Below, piece by piece: positions 31,551 through 39,384 of a stretch of 40,724 nt of DNA. Location of the stretch: the NCBI GenBank assembly GCA_014879845.1, contig JACSRI010000165.1, forward strand, positions 1 through 40,724. The letters are read 5' to 3'. Made by a program: the position numbers and the translations under genes. The notes below the pieces were generated by a model that made no database searches, was not told where the DNA came from, and saw only the letters and a program-made list of their open reading frames with translations. Source of the stretch: Opitutaceae bacterium (GTDB lineage Bacteria > Verrucomicrobiota > Verrucomicrobiia > Opitutales > Opitutaceae). Each line of letters begins with the position of its first letter. Positions within the stretch are counted from its first letter, which is position 1.

Positions 31551-32189
31551 TTAGCGGCCGAAGAGGTCGCCGAGCCCGGGCATCTTGGTGTAGCCGTCCG
31601 GGATGGTGAAGAGGGTATCGTCGAGCTTCTCCTCGGTGATCTTCGTGCACTCGAGGCGCGTGGTCTCGGCCCCCTTCTTGTTCTTCGTGATCACGCGCAG
31701 GGCGAACATCCCGCGCTTGAGCATCTCGTCCTCCCAGGCCGAGCGCTGACCGCGGCGTCCAAAGGCCTCGCCGAGGTTGGCCATGCCGCCGAGCTCGCTC
31801 GTGGCCCAGATCTCCGTCGTGGTCTTCTTGTCCTTCACGACAAACTCGGAGCACGTCTTGCCCGCGATCACCTCGGTGCGGCCGGTCTCCTCGAAGGTCA
31901 CGTCCGGCGCGAGCTTTGCCACCTTGGCAGCGGAGAACTGCATGTACATCTTCTGCTCGACCATGAGGATGGTCATGGTGCCGGTGGCGCCGTCGAGCAG
32001 CCCGACCGAGGTGACGTTCTTGTCGGTCTGCGCCTCGAAGCGGAGGTGGCTGGACTTGATGAAGTAGGTGATCGGCGTCGTGCGCTTGCCGGCCGTCGTG
32101 GTCATGTCGAGGCGACCTTCGAAGTCGGCGGCGGGCGAGAGCGTGGCGAGCGAGGCGAGGGCGAGGACGGTGCTCAGGAATCGTTTCAT
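31551..32189 (-). CDS. Exported DUF4412 protein
   Basis: A 212-residue protein with a signal peptide (MKRFLSTVLALASLATLSPAA). The mature part is a DUF4412-like, mainly beta domain. It has FEGRLDMTTT, ITYFIKSSHLRFE, TILMVEQKMYMQF, then VIAGKTCSEFVVKD, which is the short strand pattern seen in periplasmic lipid- or lipoprotein-handling folds, and ends in TIPDGYTKMPGLGDLFGR. No catalytic motif is seen. ATG 32189 is chosen because the signal peptide starts there. It is divergent from the thioesterase gene, with 169 bases between them in which I see nothing definite. Confidence 0.85.
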   Translation of the reverse strand: MKRFLSTVLALASLATLSPAADFEGRLDMTTTAGKRTTPITYFIKSSHLRFEAQTDKNVTSVGLLDGATGTMTILMVEQKMYMQFSAAKVAKLAPDVTFEETGRTEVIAGKTCSEFVVKDKKTTTEIWATSELGGMANLGEAFGRRGQRSAWEDEMLKRGMFALRVITKNKKGAETTRLECTKITEEKLDDTLFTIPDGYTKMPGLGDLFGR

Positions 32190-32358
32190 GGCAGGGTGGT
32201 TTGGTGCGAGGGGAGCAGAAGTGGCGCAACCACGGCCGGCGTGCAAATCGCTTCGCTGGGCCGGTCGGTCCCCCTTCGTCCGGCGCGGGTCGCGAACGCA
32301 GGTCCGCGGCGCGGGATTTGACGTGCGCGCCATGGTCGGCCCACGCAGCCTTCCGCGC

Positions 32359-32814
32359 ATGCCGAGCAGCGACCACATGATCGTGCGCCAGATCGAGTTC
32401 GTCGATACGGACATGGCGGGCATCATGCACTTCTCGAACTACTATCGCATGATGGAGGCGGCGGAGACGTCGTTTTTTCGCGGCCTCGGCCTGCCGCTGT
32501 TCGAGGAGTGCGAGGGCCGCGTGATCGGCTGGCCGCGCGTGCGCTCGCGCTGTGACTACCACGCCCCGCTGCGTTTCAACGACATCGTCGAGGTCCATCT
32601 CTTCGTGAAGGAGATCCGCACGCAGGCGCTGACTTTCTTCTTCCGCTTCCGCAAACGCCGGCCCGACGGCTCGCGCGAGGCGGTGGCGCGCGGCGAACTC
32701 ACCACGGTGTGCGCGACGCTCGATCCGGCCACGCAGGCGATCGTCACCGTGCCCGTGCCGCAGGCGGTGCGTGACCGGATCGCGGTGGCGCCCAAGTCCG
32801 CGTATCGCGTATGA
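32359..32814 (+). CDS. Acyl-CoA thioesterase of the 4HBT/YbgC hot-dog family
   Basis: A 151-residue hot-dog-fold protein. The signature FVDTDMAGIMHFSNYYRMMEAAE contains the catalytic Asp and the helix that wraps the substrate. The strands RCDYHAPLRFNDIVEVHLFV and ARGELTTVCATLD complete the fold. It should hydrolyse a CoA or carrier-protein thioester in the cytoplasm, but the acyl group is unknown. Starts at 32332 or 32377 are possible. Its stop overlaps the next gene's ATG. A second, distinct family member is at 38846. Confidence 0.9.
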   Translation: MPSSDHMIVRQIEFVDTDMAGIMHFSNYYRMMEAAETSFFRGLGLPLFEECEGRVIGWPRVRSRCDYHAPLRFNDIVEVHLFVKEIRTQALTFFFRFRKRRPDGSREAVARGELTTVCATLDPATQAIVTVPVPQAVRDRIAVAPKSAYRV

Positions 32815-33398
32815 GCGGCCCGACGCCGAACGTCCCTTCAAGCCCGCGGGATGCCGCGGAGCGCTCGATCGCGCGGGCCGTGGGCGTGGCCCGCGTTTCG
32901 TCGTGGGTCATGCTGGTCCTCGGCGTGGCATCGCTCCTCGTGAGCCTGCGCGCACCGCTCAGCGCGGGGTGCGCGATCTCGATCGCGGTCTGCCTCAACG
33001 GCTGGATCGAGCGCGGCGGCGCGCGCCGGCTGGCGCGGCACGATCACGAGGCGCCGAAGCGGCTCGCGCTCAACCAAGTCGCGCTCGGCCTGGAGGTGAT
33101 AGTCTACGCCGCCTGGCAGGCTCATGCGATCGGTCCGGAGCAGATCGACGCTGTGCTGCGCCGGCCGATGATCGCCCGCTTTCTCGCCGCGCTCGATGCC
33201 GGAGCGCTGCAGCAGATCACCGACCTGCTTCCGGCGGGTGTGCGTGCAGTCTATGTGATCGTCGGGGCAGGCACGTTCCTGGGTTGCTGCGGGACGGCCG
33301 CCTATTATCTCTCGCGGGTGCGCGCGCTGCGTGTCGTCGCCGCCACGGCCGGCGGGACTGTCCGCCCGCCGCGCCCATCATCCGAATCACCACGATGA
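32811..33398 (+). CDS. Small multi-pass membrane protein, unknown
   Basis: A 195-residue protein not assigned to a family. Hydrophobic segments lie at about residues 30-47 (SSWVMLVLGVASLLVSL), 50-65, 88-105 (LGLEVIVYAAWQAHA) and 144-168 (VYVIVGAGTFLGCCGTAAYY), so three or four membrane helices are likely. The tail is basic and Pro-rich. No motif for transport or catalysis is seen. It overlaps the thioesterase upstream and the DUF2959 gene downstream by four bases each, so the three are translationally coupled. Confidence 0.8.
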   Translation: MSGPTPNVPSSPRDAAERSIARAVGVARVSSWVMLVLGVASLLVSLRAPLSAGCAISIAVCLNGWIERGGARRLARHDHEAPKRLALNQVALGLEVIVYAAWQAHAIGPEQIDAVLRRPMIARFLAALDAGALQQITDLLPAGVRAVYVIVGAGTFLGCCGTAAYYLSRVRALRVVAATAGGTVRPPRPSSESPR

Positions 33399-34063
33399 AA
33401 CTCCCCACCTTGCTCCTGGCGTGCGTTGTCGCGGGCGCCTTGTCCGGTTTGTGCGGCTGCTCCAGCATGGAGTACGCGGTCCGCGAGAAGTTCGGACAGC
33501 ACAAGCGCGAGATCCTCGTCGACCGCGTCGGCGACGCCAAGGAGAGCCAGGAGGCGGCGAAGACGCAGTTCGTTGAGGCGCTGGTGAAGTTCAAGGCCGT
33601 GACCGGCTATCGCGGCGGCGAACTCGAGGCGAAGTACGACGAGATCAAGGCCACCTACGACGCCTGCACGGCCCGCGCCGGGGATGTGAGCGAGCGCATC
33701 GCGGCGATCGAGGACGTGGCCGGGGCGTTGTTTAAGGAGTGGGAGGCCGAGCTCGAGCAGTACAGCTCGGCGAGCCTGCGGCAGGTGAGCGAACGCCAGC
33801 TCGCCCAGACCCGCGGCGGCTACCAGAAACTTCTCACCGCCATGCGGACGGCCGAGAGCCGGATGAAGCCCGTCCTCGCGACCTTCAAGGACCAGGTCCT
33901 TTTCCTGAAGCACAATCTCAACGCCCAGGCCATCGCCTCGCTCGAGGGTGTCTCGGCCGAACTGCAGGGCGACATCGACGTGCTCGTGCGCGACATGCAG
34001 ATCGCGATCGACGGGGCGACGCGCTTCATCGAGCAGATGCAGGCGCAGCAGAAGACCAACTGA
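33395..34063 (+). CDS. DUF2959 family lipoprotein
   Basis: A 222-residue DUF2959 protein. The leader MKLPTLLLACVVAGALSGLCGC gives a lipoprotein signal with Cys20 or Cys22 as anchor. The mature chain is long, charged and helical (YAVREKFGQHKREILVDRV, then AKTQFVEALVKFKAV, then ATFKDQVLFLKHNLNAQAIASL), consistent with a coiled-coil periplasmic protein. The function is not established. Translation is coupled to the membrane protein upstream by an ATGA overlap. Confidence 0.9.
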   Translation: MKLPTLLLACVVAGALSGLCGCSSMEYAVREKFGQHKREILVDRVGDAKESQEAAKTQFVEALVKFKAVTGYRGGELEAKYDEIKATYDACTARAGDVSERIAAIEDVAGALFKEWEAELEQYSSASLRQVSERQLAQTRGGYQKLLTAMRTAESRMKPVLATFKDQVLFLKHNLNAQAIASLEGVSAELQGDIDVLVRDMQIAIDGATRFIEQMQAQQKTN

Positions 34064-34072
34064 CCCCGCCGG

Positions 34073-34090
34073 CCGGGTCGCCCGACCCGG
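34073..34090. terminator. GC hairpin after the DUF2959 gene
   Basis: CCGGGTCG-CC-CGACCCGG starts nine bases after the DUF2959 stop. Its paired arms are perfect, but there is no T run. A further GCCCGGC-GAGGTC-GCCGGGC hairpin lies near 34146-34165. They lie between convergent genes and may help end transcription. Confidence 0.4.
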
Positions 34091-34175
34091 GCCGGGGGCG
34101 TCGTCTGCCGCCTCGGTATCTTTGTCGTGGGTACGGCGGCGGGGCGCCCGGCGAGGTCGCCGGGCCGGCAGCGTG

Positions 34176-34415
34176 CTACGGCTTGCCCCGCTTCTTGATC
34201 ATCTTGAGCGCGTCTTCGCGGATGAGGCGGCGCACGTACCAGTTCTCGGCCAGCTGGACCGCCTTGTCCCAGTCGTCCTCGGTGGGCTGGGGGTAGTCCT
34301 CCCAGGGGGTGTGACGCCCGCGCTGGCAGCGCCAGATCAGCTTGCTGCCGAACTTCTCAAGTTGGACGCGATACTTGCGGCCGTCCTCGTCGCGATTCCA
34401 CCAGCCGAGTTCCAT
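34176..34415 (-). CDS. Small conserved-looking protein (79 residues), unknown
   Basis: The protein is short, soluble and charged, with no signal peptide. It is rich in Trp and basic residues: MELGWWNRDEDGRKYRV at the start, then LIWRCQRGRHTPWEDYPQPTE and a C-terminal helix AVQLAENWYVRRLIREDALK. The first half looks like a small beta sheet (KYRVQLEKFGSKLIWRCQ). The single Cys-Arg-rich centre is not a zinc-binding pattern. It lies downstream of cmk on the same strand. No function can be assigned. Confidence 0.75.
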   Translation of the reverse strand: MELGWWNRDEDGRKYRVQLEKFGSKLIWRCQRGRHTPWEDYPQPTEDDWDKAVQLAENWYVRRLIREDALKMIKKRGKP

Positions 34416-34482
34416 GGCGTGTTGATGAAGCTCCGAACGGATCAGAAATCGAGTTTCGAAAGCTGATAACGGCTCCGGCCGC

Positions 34483-35157
34483 TCAGTCGCGCAGACCCTT
34501 GGCGCGGATCAGCTCGGAGGCCTTTCCCACGACCTGCTCGAGGGAGAGATGGGTGGAGTCGATCGCGATCGCGCCGGCCGGGCAGACCAGCGGCGCGGTC
34601 TTGCGCGTGGAGTCGAGCTTGTCGCGCTCGTGGATCTGGTCGACCTGGCCCTCGGCGGCCCGCCGTCCGGCGCGCGCCTCGGGCGAGGCTTCGAGGAAGA
34701 AACGCAGGTCCGCGTCCGGGAAGATGACCGAGCCGATGTCGCGGCCTTCCATCACGAGACCGGCGAAGCGGTGCGCGCGCGCCACCGCGGCCTGGCCACG
34801 CTGGTACTCGAGCAGGAACTTTCGCACCGCGGGGATGGCCGCGAAGCGCGAGACGTTTTCGTTCACCTGGGCGCTGCGGATCTCCTCGCCGGGAGTCCAG
34901 CCCGCGATCTCCATCTTCGCCGTGCGTCCGTCCACGCGGGTGCCGAGCGCGAGTCGCGGCAGCGCCGCCTGCACGCCCGCCTCGTCGGTCGGCGCGAGGC
35001 CGGCCTCGAGGAGCTTGAAGGTGATGGCGCGGTAGAACGACCCGGTGTCGACGTGCATCAGGTTGAAGCGGGCGCTGAGCGCGCGTGAGGTCGACGACTT
35101 GCCGGAGGCGGCGCCGCCGTCGATCGCGATGACGAGGAAGGGAGTCGTGTCGGCCAT
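34483..35157 (-). CDS. cmk: Cytidylate kinase
   Basis: Cmk phosphorylates CMP and dCMP to the diphosphates with ATP, in pyrimidine recycling. The 224-residue length is normal. The P loop IDGGAASGKSS is at 12-22, then HVDTGSFYRAIT, MEGRDIGSVIFPDADLRFFLEAS, and a lid segment with DSTRKTAPL. The start overlaps the aroA stop (ATGA). tyrA, aroA and cmk run in one direction, the familiar aroA-cmk pairing seen in many bacteria. Confidence 0.95.
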   Translation of the reverse strand: MADTTPFLVIAIDGGAASGKSSTSRALSARFNLMHVDTGSFYRAITFKLLEAGLAPTDEAGVQAALPRLALGTRVDGRTAKMEIAGWTPGEEIRSAQVNENVSRFAAIPAVRKFLLEYQRGQAAVARAHRFAGLVMEGRDIGSVIFPDADLRFFLEASPEARAGRRAAEGQVDQIHERDKLDSTRKTAPLVCPAGAIAIDSTHLSLEQVVGKASELIRAKGLRD

Positions 35158-36494
35158 CAGGAGGATGTGAGGGAATCGAGGCGCGCGCGCTCGAGGGTTT
35201 CGAAGAAATTCGGGAAGGTCTTGGCGCACACGCGCGGTTGGCGGATGGCGAGCCAGGGGCGGCCGTCGCCGTGCAGGTCGTGGCAGCCGAGGATGCCGAA
35301 GCTCATCGCGAACCGGTGGTCGCCGTAGGTCTCGATCTGCACGCCGGAGCGCAGCGGCCGCGGGCGGATTGTGAGCGCGTCGTGCTCCTCGTGCACGTCC
35401 TGCCCGAGCCGGCGCAGCTCGGCGGCCATGGCGGCGACGCGGTCGGTCTCCTGCTTGCGCGTGTGGGCGATGCCGCTGATCCGCGTCTCGCCCTCGAGCA
35501 ACGGCGCGAGCGCCGCGAGCGTGAGGAATGTGTCCGAGATGGCGTGGAAGTCGTCGCACACCGCCCGCCGGGTCGCGCCGCGCGCGAAGGAGCAGCGCGT
35601 GCCGGCGGGAGTTGACTCGATCGTCGCACCCACCGGCGCGAGGCGGTCGGCAAAGGCCGCGTCGCCCTGCAGCGACGGACGCGCGAGCCCGGGCAACTCG
35701 ATGGAGCCGCCCGCCACCAGGGGCAGCGCGAGAAAGTAGCTCGCCGCCGAGGCGTCGGGCTCGACCGCGTAGTCGCCACCGCCGCCGCGGTAGGGACGGC
35801 CGTGCGGCGGCTCGACGAGCAGGCCGTCCTGCGAGACGTGCGCGGCGGGCTGACCGAACTGCTCCATCATGCGCAGCGTCATGGTGACGTACTCGCGGCG
35901 GTAGCCGGGATCGGTGAGGCGCACGCGCACCGGCCCGGAGGCGAGCGGCGCGACCATGAGCAGGGCGGAGAGCAGCTGGCTGCTCTCGGTGGCGTCGAGC
36001 GAGACGTCGCCGCCGCGCAGCCCGCGCGCCTCGATCGAGAGCGGGAAGAAACCGTGGGCCGAGGAGATCGACGCCCCGAGCGCCTCGAGCGCCTCGAGCA
36101 GGCTCTTCATCGGGCGCCGCCGCATCTGCTCGACGCCATCGAGCGCGAAACGCCCGTGCGGCGCGAGGCAGCAGAAGGCCGTGAGAAACCGCGCCGCCGT
36201 GCCCGCCAAGCCGACGAAAAGCTCGGCCGACGGCGCACGGATCGCACCGCCGCTCCCTTCGACCGCGATGGTCGCGTGCGCCGGATCCTCGTTCACGGCG
36301 AATCCCAGCCGACGCAGCGCCTCGGCCATGATCGCGGTGTCCTCGCTGAAGAGCGCGCCGCGCAGTGTGGTCGTGCCGCCGCCGAGCGCGGCGAGCAGTA
36401 GGGCGCGGTTTGTGATGCTCTTCGACCCGGGCAGGCGCACGGTCGCGCACGCCGGGCGGGTGAAGGGAACGATGGGCAGCAAGTCCGGAAGCAT
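35157..36494 (-). CDS. aroA: 3-phosphoshikimate 1-carboxyvinyltransferase (EPSP synthase)
   Basis: AroA joins phosphoenolpyruvate to shikimate-3-phosphate in the shikimate pathway to chorismate. At 445 residues the length is normal. The substrate-binding LPGSKSITNRALLLAA is near the N-terminus. The FVGLAGTAARF loop is the equivalent of LFLGNAGTAMR, keeping the glycine relevant to glyphosate binding but with Leu in place of the usual Asn. Later motifs are DYAVEPDASAASYF and YGDHRFAMSF. It lies 24 bases downstream of tyrA and overlaps cmk. Confidence 0.95.
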   Translation of the reverse strand: MLPDLLPIVPFTRPACATVRLPGSKSITNRALLLAALGGGTTTLRGALFSEDTAIMAEALRRLGFAVNEDPAHATIAVEGSGGAIRAPSAELFVGLAGTAARFLTAFCCLAPHGRFALDGVEQMRRRPMKSLLEALEALGASISSAHGFFPLSIEARGLRGGDVSLDATESSQLLSALLMVAPLASGPVRVRLTDPGYRREYVTMTLRMMEQFGQPAAHVSQDGLLVEPPHGRPYRGGGGDYAVEPDASAASYFLALPLVAGGSIELPGLARPSLQGDAAFADRLAPVGATIESTPAGTRCSFARGATRRAVCDDFHAISDTFLTLAALAPLLEGETRISGIAHTRKQETDRVAAMAAELRRLGQDVHEEHDALTIRPRPLRSGVQIETYGDHRFAMSFGILGCHDLHGDGRPWLAIRQPRVCAKTFPNFFETLERARLDSLTSS

Positions 36495-36518
36495 GGCCGG
36501 GAAGGGCGGGGGCGGGAA

Positions 36519-37367
36519 TCAGCCGCGCAGGCCGTCGCGGTACTCGCGCCCGCGCTCGAGGATGGCCCGCACGGCGAACATGTCCTGGTTGGCCAGCGCG
36601 GCACGAAAGGCGGCGAGTTCGTCCTCGTAGGCGGAGAGGGAACGCAGGACTTCCTCGCGGTTTTGCTCGAAGATCGCGCGCCAGAGGTCGGAGTCGCTCG
36701 CGGCGATGCGCGTGGTGTCGCGCAGGCCGCTGCCCGCGAGGTCGCGCCAGCGCGGATCGCGACGGGCGAGCAGGCTGCACAGCGTCGAGGCGAGCACGTG
36801 CGGCAGGTGGCTGTTGTAGGCCACGATCTCGTCATGGCGCTCGGGCGTTTCGGTCACGACCACGGCGTCGAGCGCGCGCCAGAAGGCGACGACCGTCTCG
36901 AGTGCGCCGGCGTCGGTCTCGTGCAACGGCGTCACGAAACAGGTGCGGCCGCGAAAAAGATCAGCCTCGGCGTGCGCGTGGCCCGTGCGGTCCGATCCCG
37001 CCATCGGGTGCGAGCCGACGAAGCGGGCGTGTCCCGCGAGCAGGCCGTGGCTGCGGCGGCAGATCGCGCTCTTGACGCTGCCGACGTCGGTCACGATCGC
37101 GCCGGGCGCGAGGGCGGGACGGATCTGCTCGACCAACGGCACGATGTGGTCGACCGGCGCGCAGATCACCACGCACTCGGAGTCGCGCACGGCCTCGGCC
37201 GCGGTCGCGGCCACGCTGTCGCACCAACCCAGGCCCTGGATCTCGGCGCGCGTCTCGGCCCGGCGCGACCACACGCGGATGTGCCGGGCGACGCCGCGCG
37301 AGCGGGCGGCCTTGGCGACGGACCCACCGAGCAGGCCGGGAGCGAGAACCGTGAGCGAGGCAAACAC
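36519..37367 (-). CDS. tyrA: Prephenate dehydrogenase
   Basis: TyrA converts prephenate to 4-hydroxyphenylpyruvate in tyrosine synthesis. The 282-residue protein has an N-terminal Rossmann fold (LAPGLLGGSVAKAA), CVVICAPVDHIVPLVEQI, the active-site GSHPMAGSD segment, and the all-helical dimerisation domain with FWRALDAVVV, HDEIVAYNSHLPHVLA and SGLRDTTRIAASD. No ACT domain is fused. GTG 37367 directly precedes the Rossmann strand. The 31 residues before it in the longer frame do not fit. First in the tyrA-aroA-cmk run. Confidence 0.93.
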   Translation of the reverse strand: MFASLTVLAPGLLGGSVAKAARSRGVARHIRVWSRRAETRAEIQGLGWCDSVAATAAEAVRDSECVVICAPVDHIVPLVEQIRPALAPGAIVTDVGSVKSAICRRSHGLLAGHARFVGSHPMAGSDRTGHAHAEADLFRGRTCFVTPLHETDAGALETVVAFWRALDAVVVTETPERHDEIVAYNSHLPHVLASTLCSLLARRDPRWRDLAGSGLRDTTRIAASDSDLWRAIFEQNREEVLRSLSAYEDELAAFRAALANQDMFAVRAILERGREYRDGLRG

Positions 37368-37440
37368 GTCGGGGTTTTGACAGGGAAGAAAACGGGTTGT
37401 CCAGAACAACGCCACCAGCGCGGCGGCGCAACGGGCGGCA

Positions 37441-37866
37441 TCACTTCGCGGCCGTGCCACCCCCGAGTTTCACGATCGCGTCGTACTGGACCTTGGTCAG
37501 CGGCATCACCGACAAGCGGCTCTGGCGGATGAGCGCGATATCCTTGAGCGTGGCCGACGCCTTGATCGCGGCGAGCGGCACGGGATGTTTCAGCGGTGCG
37601 ACGGCCTCGAACTCGACCGCCGACCAGTCGCCTTCGCCGGGTTCGGCGGTCGGGTCGGGAAACGCCTCCTTCGTCACGCGCGCCACACCGACGACCTCCT
37701 TCGGGCCCACGCTCTCGTAGAAGAGCACGAGGTCGCCCGCCCGCATCGCGCGCAGGTGGAGCCGCGCGGCGAAATTGCGCACGCCGGTCCAGTCCGTGCG
37801 TTGGTCGGCGACGAAGGTCCGCCACGAATACGCTTCGGGTTCCTGTTTGACGAGCCAGTGGTTCAT
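37441..37866 (-). CDS. EVE domain protein
   Basis: A 141-residue, single-domain EVE protein. EVE is a PUA-like fold that binds modified nucleotides in DNA or RNA. Visible strings are HWLVKQEPEAYSW, TDWTGVRNFAARLHLRAMRAGDLVLFYES, VVGVARVTKEAFPDPT, and the C-terminal helical motif LIRQSRLSVMPLTKVQYDAI. Its target here is unknown. ATG 37866 is chosen because MNHWLVKQEP is the family start. It is upstream of tyrA by 73 bases and may be in the same transcript. Confidence 0.9.
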   Translation of the reverse strand: MNHWLVKQEPEAYSWRTFVADQRTDWTGVRNFAARLHLRAMRAGDLVLFYESVGPKEVVGVARVTKEAFPDPTAEPGEGDWSAVEFEAVAPLKHPVPLAAIKASATLKDIALIRQSRLSVMPLTKVQYDAIVKLGGGTAAK

Positions 37867-37881
37867 GGTCGGATGCGAGGC

Positions 37882-38010
37882 ATGGCTGCGGATGAAGTCG
37901 ACCCGGAAGTCCGGCGCAGGGCGGAGCGTCACCTGCGTATTCTCTATGTCGTGATGGCGACCGGCATCATCCTGCCGGCGGTGCTCTGGTGGTTCTTCGG
38001 GCGGCGGTGA
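37882..38010 (+). CDS. Very small single-pass membrane protein (42 residues)
   Basis: The frame gives a charged N-terminus (MAADEVDPEVRRRAERHLR) and one hydrophobic helix (LYVVMATGIILPAVLWWFF), ending GRR. ATG 37882 has GAGG just two to five bases upstream. ATG 37873 adds three residues. The composition, acidic then basic then a Trp-flanked helix with positive end, is what a real single-pass protein looks like. It is divergent from the EVE gene, with 15 bases between starts. Function is unknown, and such small genes are often missed. Confidence 0.55.
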   Translation: MAADEVDPEVRRRAERHLRILYVVMATGIILPAVLWWFFGRR

Positions 38011-38066
38011 GACGCGTCTCCCCGCGCGTGCGCCCGACTCGTCACGCGCGCGTCACGGACCGTCGC

Positions 38067-38095
38067 TTGACACCCCTCCGGGCGGAGGCTACGCC
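38067..38095 (+). promoter_or_regulatory. Promoter with palindromic spacer ahead of the HNH gene
   Basis: A perfect -35 box TTGACA (38067-38072), a 17-base spacer and TACGCC (38090-38095) as -10 box. The spacer contains CCTCCG-GG-CGGAGG, an exact 14-base palindrome in the place where a repressor could bind. Transcription would start near 38102, a few bases before ATG 38107, giving a very short leader. The best promoter match I saw in this window. Confidence 0.65.
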
Positions 38096-38106
38096 AAACG
38101 CCCGAG

Positions 38107-38724
38107 ATGGAGGCCGTACTTGACCAACCGGTGCTGGTTCTCAATCGCCTGTGGCAGGCCGTGAATGTCGTGGGCGCGCGGCGGGCTTTTTCGCTCGTCG
38201 CCCGGGGGCATGCCTCCGTCGTGCATCTCGACGACGACGATTACCGCACGTTCTCGATGCTGGACTGGATCGATTTCTCGGTCAGCAACCCGCCGCTCGA
38301 CGAGATGGAGATCGTGCACACGCCGCGGCACCGGATCCGCGTGCCGCGCGTCATCCTCCTCTCGATCTTCGACAAGCTTCCGCGCAAGGAGCTCAAGCTC
38401 ACGCGCAACAACGTCTTCGAGCGCGACAGCGACCGCTGCCAGTACTGCGGTCACATTTTCGATCGCAAGGATCTCAACCTCGATCACGTGATCCCGCGCC
38501 ACTACGGCGGCAAGACCACCTGGGAAAACGTCGTGTGCTCGTGCATCAAGTGCAACACGCGCAAGGCCAACCGCCTCCCGCACGAGGCGGGCATGCGCCT
38601 GGTCCGCAAGCCCGTGCGCCCGAAGTGGAGACCGGTCATCAGCCTCGTCGTGGGCCGGCCCGGCTCCGAGCACTGGAAGCACTTCCTCGACCTCGCCTAC
38701 TGGAACGTCGAACTCGACGAGTGA
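38107..38724 (+). CDS. HNH endonuclease family protein
   Basis: A 205-residue protein with an N-terminal domain (VLVLNRLWQAVNVVGARRAFSL, DWIDFSV) and a C-terminal HNH nuclease domain. The zinc-ribbon cysteines are C111-x2-C114 and C146-x2-C149. The catalytic LDHVIPRHYGG holds Asp126 and His127, and WENVVCSCIKCN follows. The layout matches the common, single-gene HNH proteins found in many bacterial chromosomes, thought to act in DNA processing or as selfish relics. Role here is unknown. A likely promoter precedes it, and no restriction system neighbours it. Confidence 0.92.
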   Translation: MEAVLDQPVLVLNRLWQAVNVVGARRAFSLVARGHASVVHLDDDDYRTFSMLDWIDFSVSNPPLDEMEIVHTPRHRIRVPRVILLSIFDKLPRKELKLTRNNVFERDSDRCQYCGHIFDRKDLNLDHVIPRHYGGKTTWENVVCSCIKCNTRKANRLPHEAGMRLVRKPVRPKWRPVISLVVGRPGSEHWKHFLDLAYWNVELDE

Positions 38725-38764
38725 GCCTGGGCCGCCGGCCCGGAGATGGGGAGTTGACGTGGAA

Positions 38765-38832
38765 AGTTGAAGTTCGGCCGCTGACCCTCGACGCGGGGCG
38801 CGTCGATCCGGCGTCCGATGAAAACTTCAACT
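38765..38832. terminator. Nested hairpin between convergent genes
   Basis: TCGACGCG-GGG-CGCGTCGA (38788-38806) sits inside a wider pair, AGTTGAAG (38765-38772) with CTTCAACT (38825-38832). It fills the gap between the convergent HNH and thioesterase genes. There is no strong T run, so a bidirectional termination role is inferred from position. Confidence 0.5.
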
Positions 38833-38845
38833 CGAACTTCCGACT

Positions 38846-39259
38846 TCAGCTCTTCGCGTCCGCGAACCAGCGATGGATCGCAGCCACGAAGTTCGCCGGC
38901 GGCCGCACGACCTCGTTCTGGTGGTTGAGGAACGCGTGCACGGAGTGGCCGGTGGCGATCAGCATCTCGCCCTTGAAGAGCCGGTAGTCCATCCGGATGC
39001 GCAGCACGGGCTTCTCGCGCAGGGTGGTCTCGATCGTGATGACGTCGTCGTAGAGCGCCGGGCGCTTGTAGCTCATGCCGATCTCCAGCACAGGGAGCCG
39101 GTAGCCGGCGCGCTCCAGCTCGGCATACGGGAATCCATTCTGGCGGAGCAACTCGGTGCGGCCGATCTCCAGCCACGGCAGGTAGCTGCCGTGGTAGGCG
39201 ATGGACATCATGTCCGTCTCGGCATAGCGGACGCGGATCTCGGTGCGGCAGGTCAGCAT
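38846..39259 (-). CDS. YbgC-like acyl-CoA thioesterase
   Basis: A 137-residue hot-dog thioesterase. The YbgC-type signature RYAETDMMSIAYHGSYLPWLEIGRTELL carries the catalytic Asp, followed by YAELERAGYRLPVLEIGMSYKRPALYDDVITIET and IRMDYRLFKGEMLIATGHSVHAFLN. It should hydrolyse short acyl-CoA or acyl-carrier thioesters. ATG 39259 begins MLTCRTEIRVRYAETD, the family start. It differs from the member at 32359, so they are not recent duplicates. Confidence 0.9.
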   Translation of the reverse strand: MLTCRTEIRVRYAETDMMSIAYHGSYLPWLEIGRTELLRQNGFPYAELERAGYRLPVLEIGMSYKRPALYDDVITIETTLREKPVLRIRMDYRLFKGEMLIATGHSVHAFLNHQNEVVRPPANFVAAIHRWFADAKS

Positions 39260-39384
39260 GGTGCGATGCGCGCATCCATGAAGCGCCCCCCGTGCGGGCG
39301 AGGCCAGTCTATTGAGGCCGGCCCCGGGCCTGCGACGAAGCGGCGTGAACCGGGAGCGCAACCGGCCGCGCGACCGTGGTCCGC

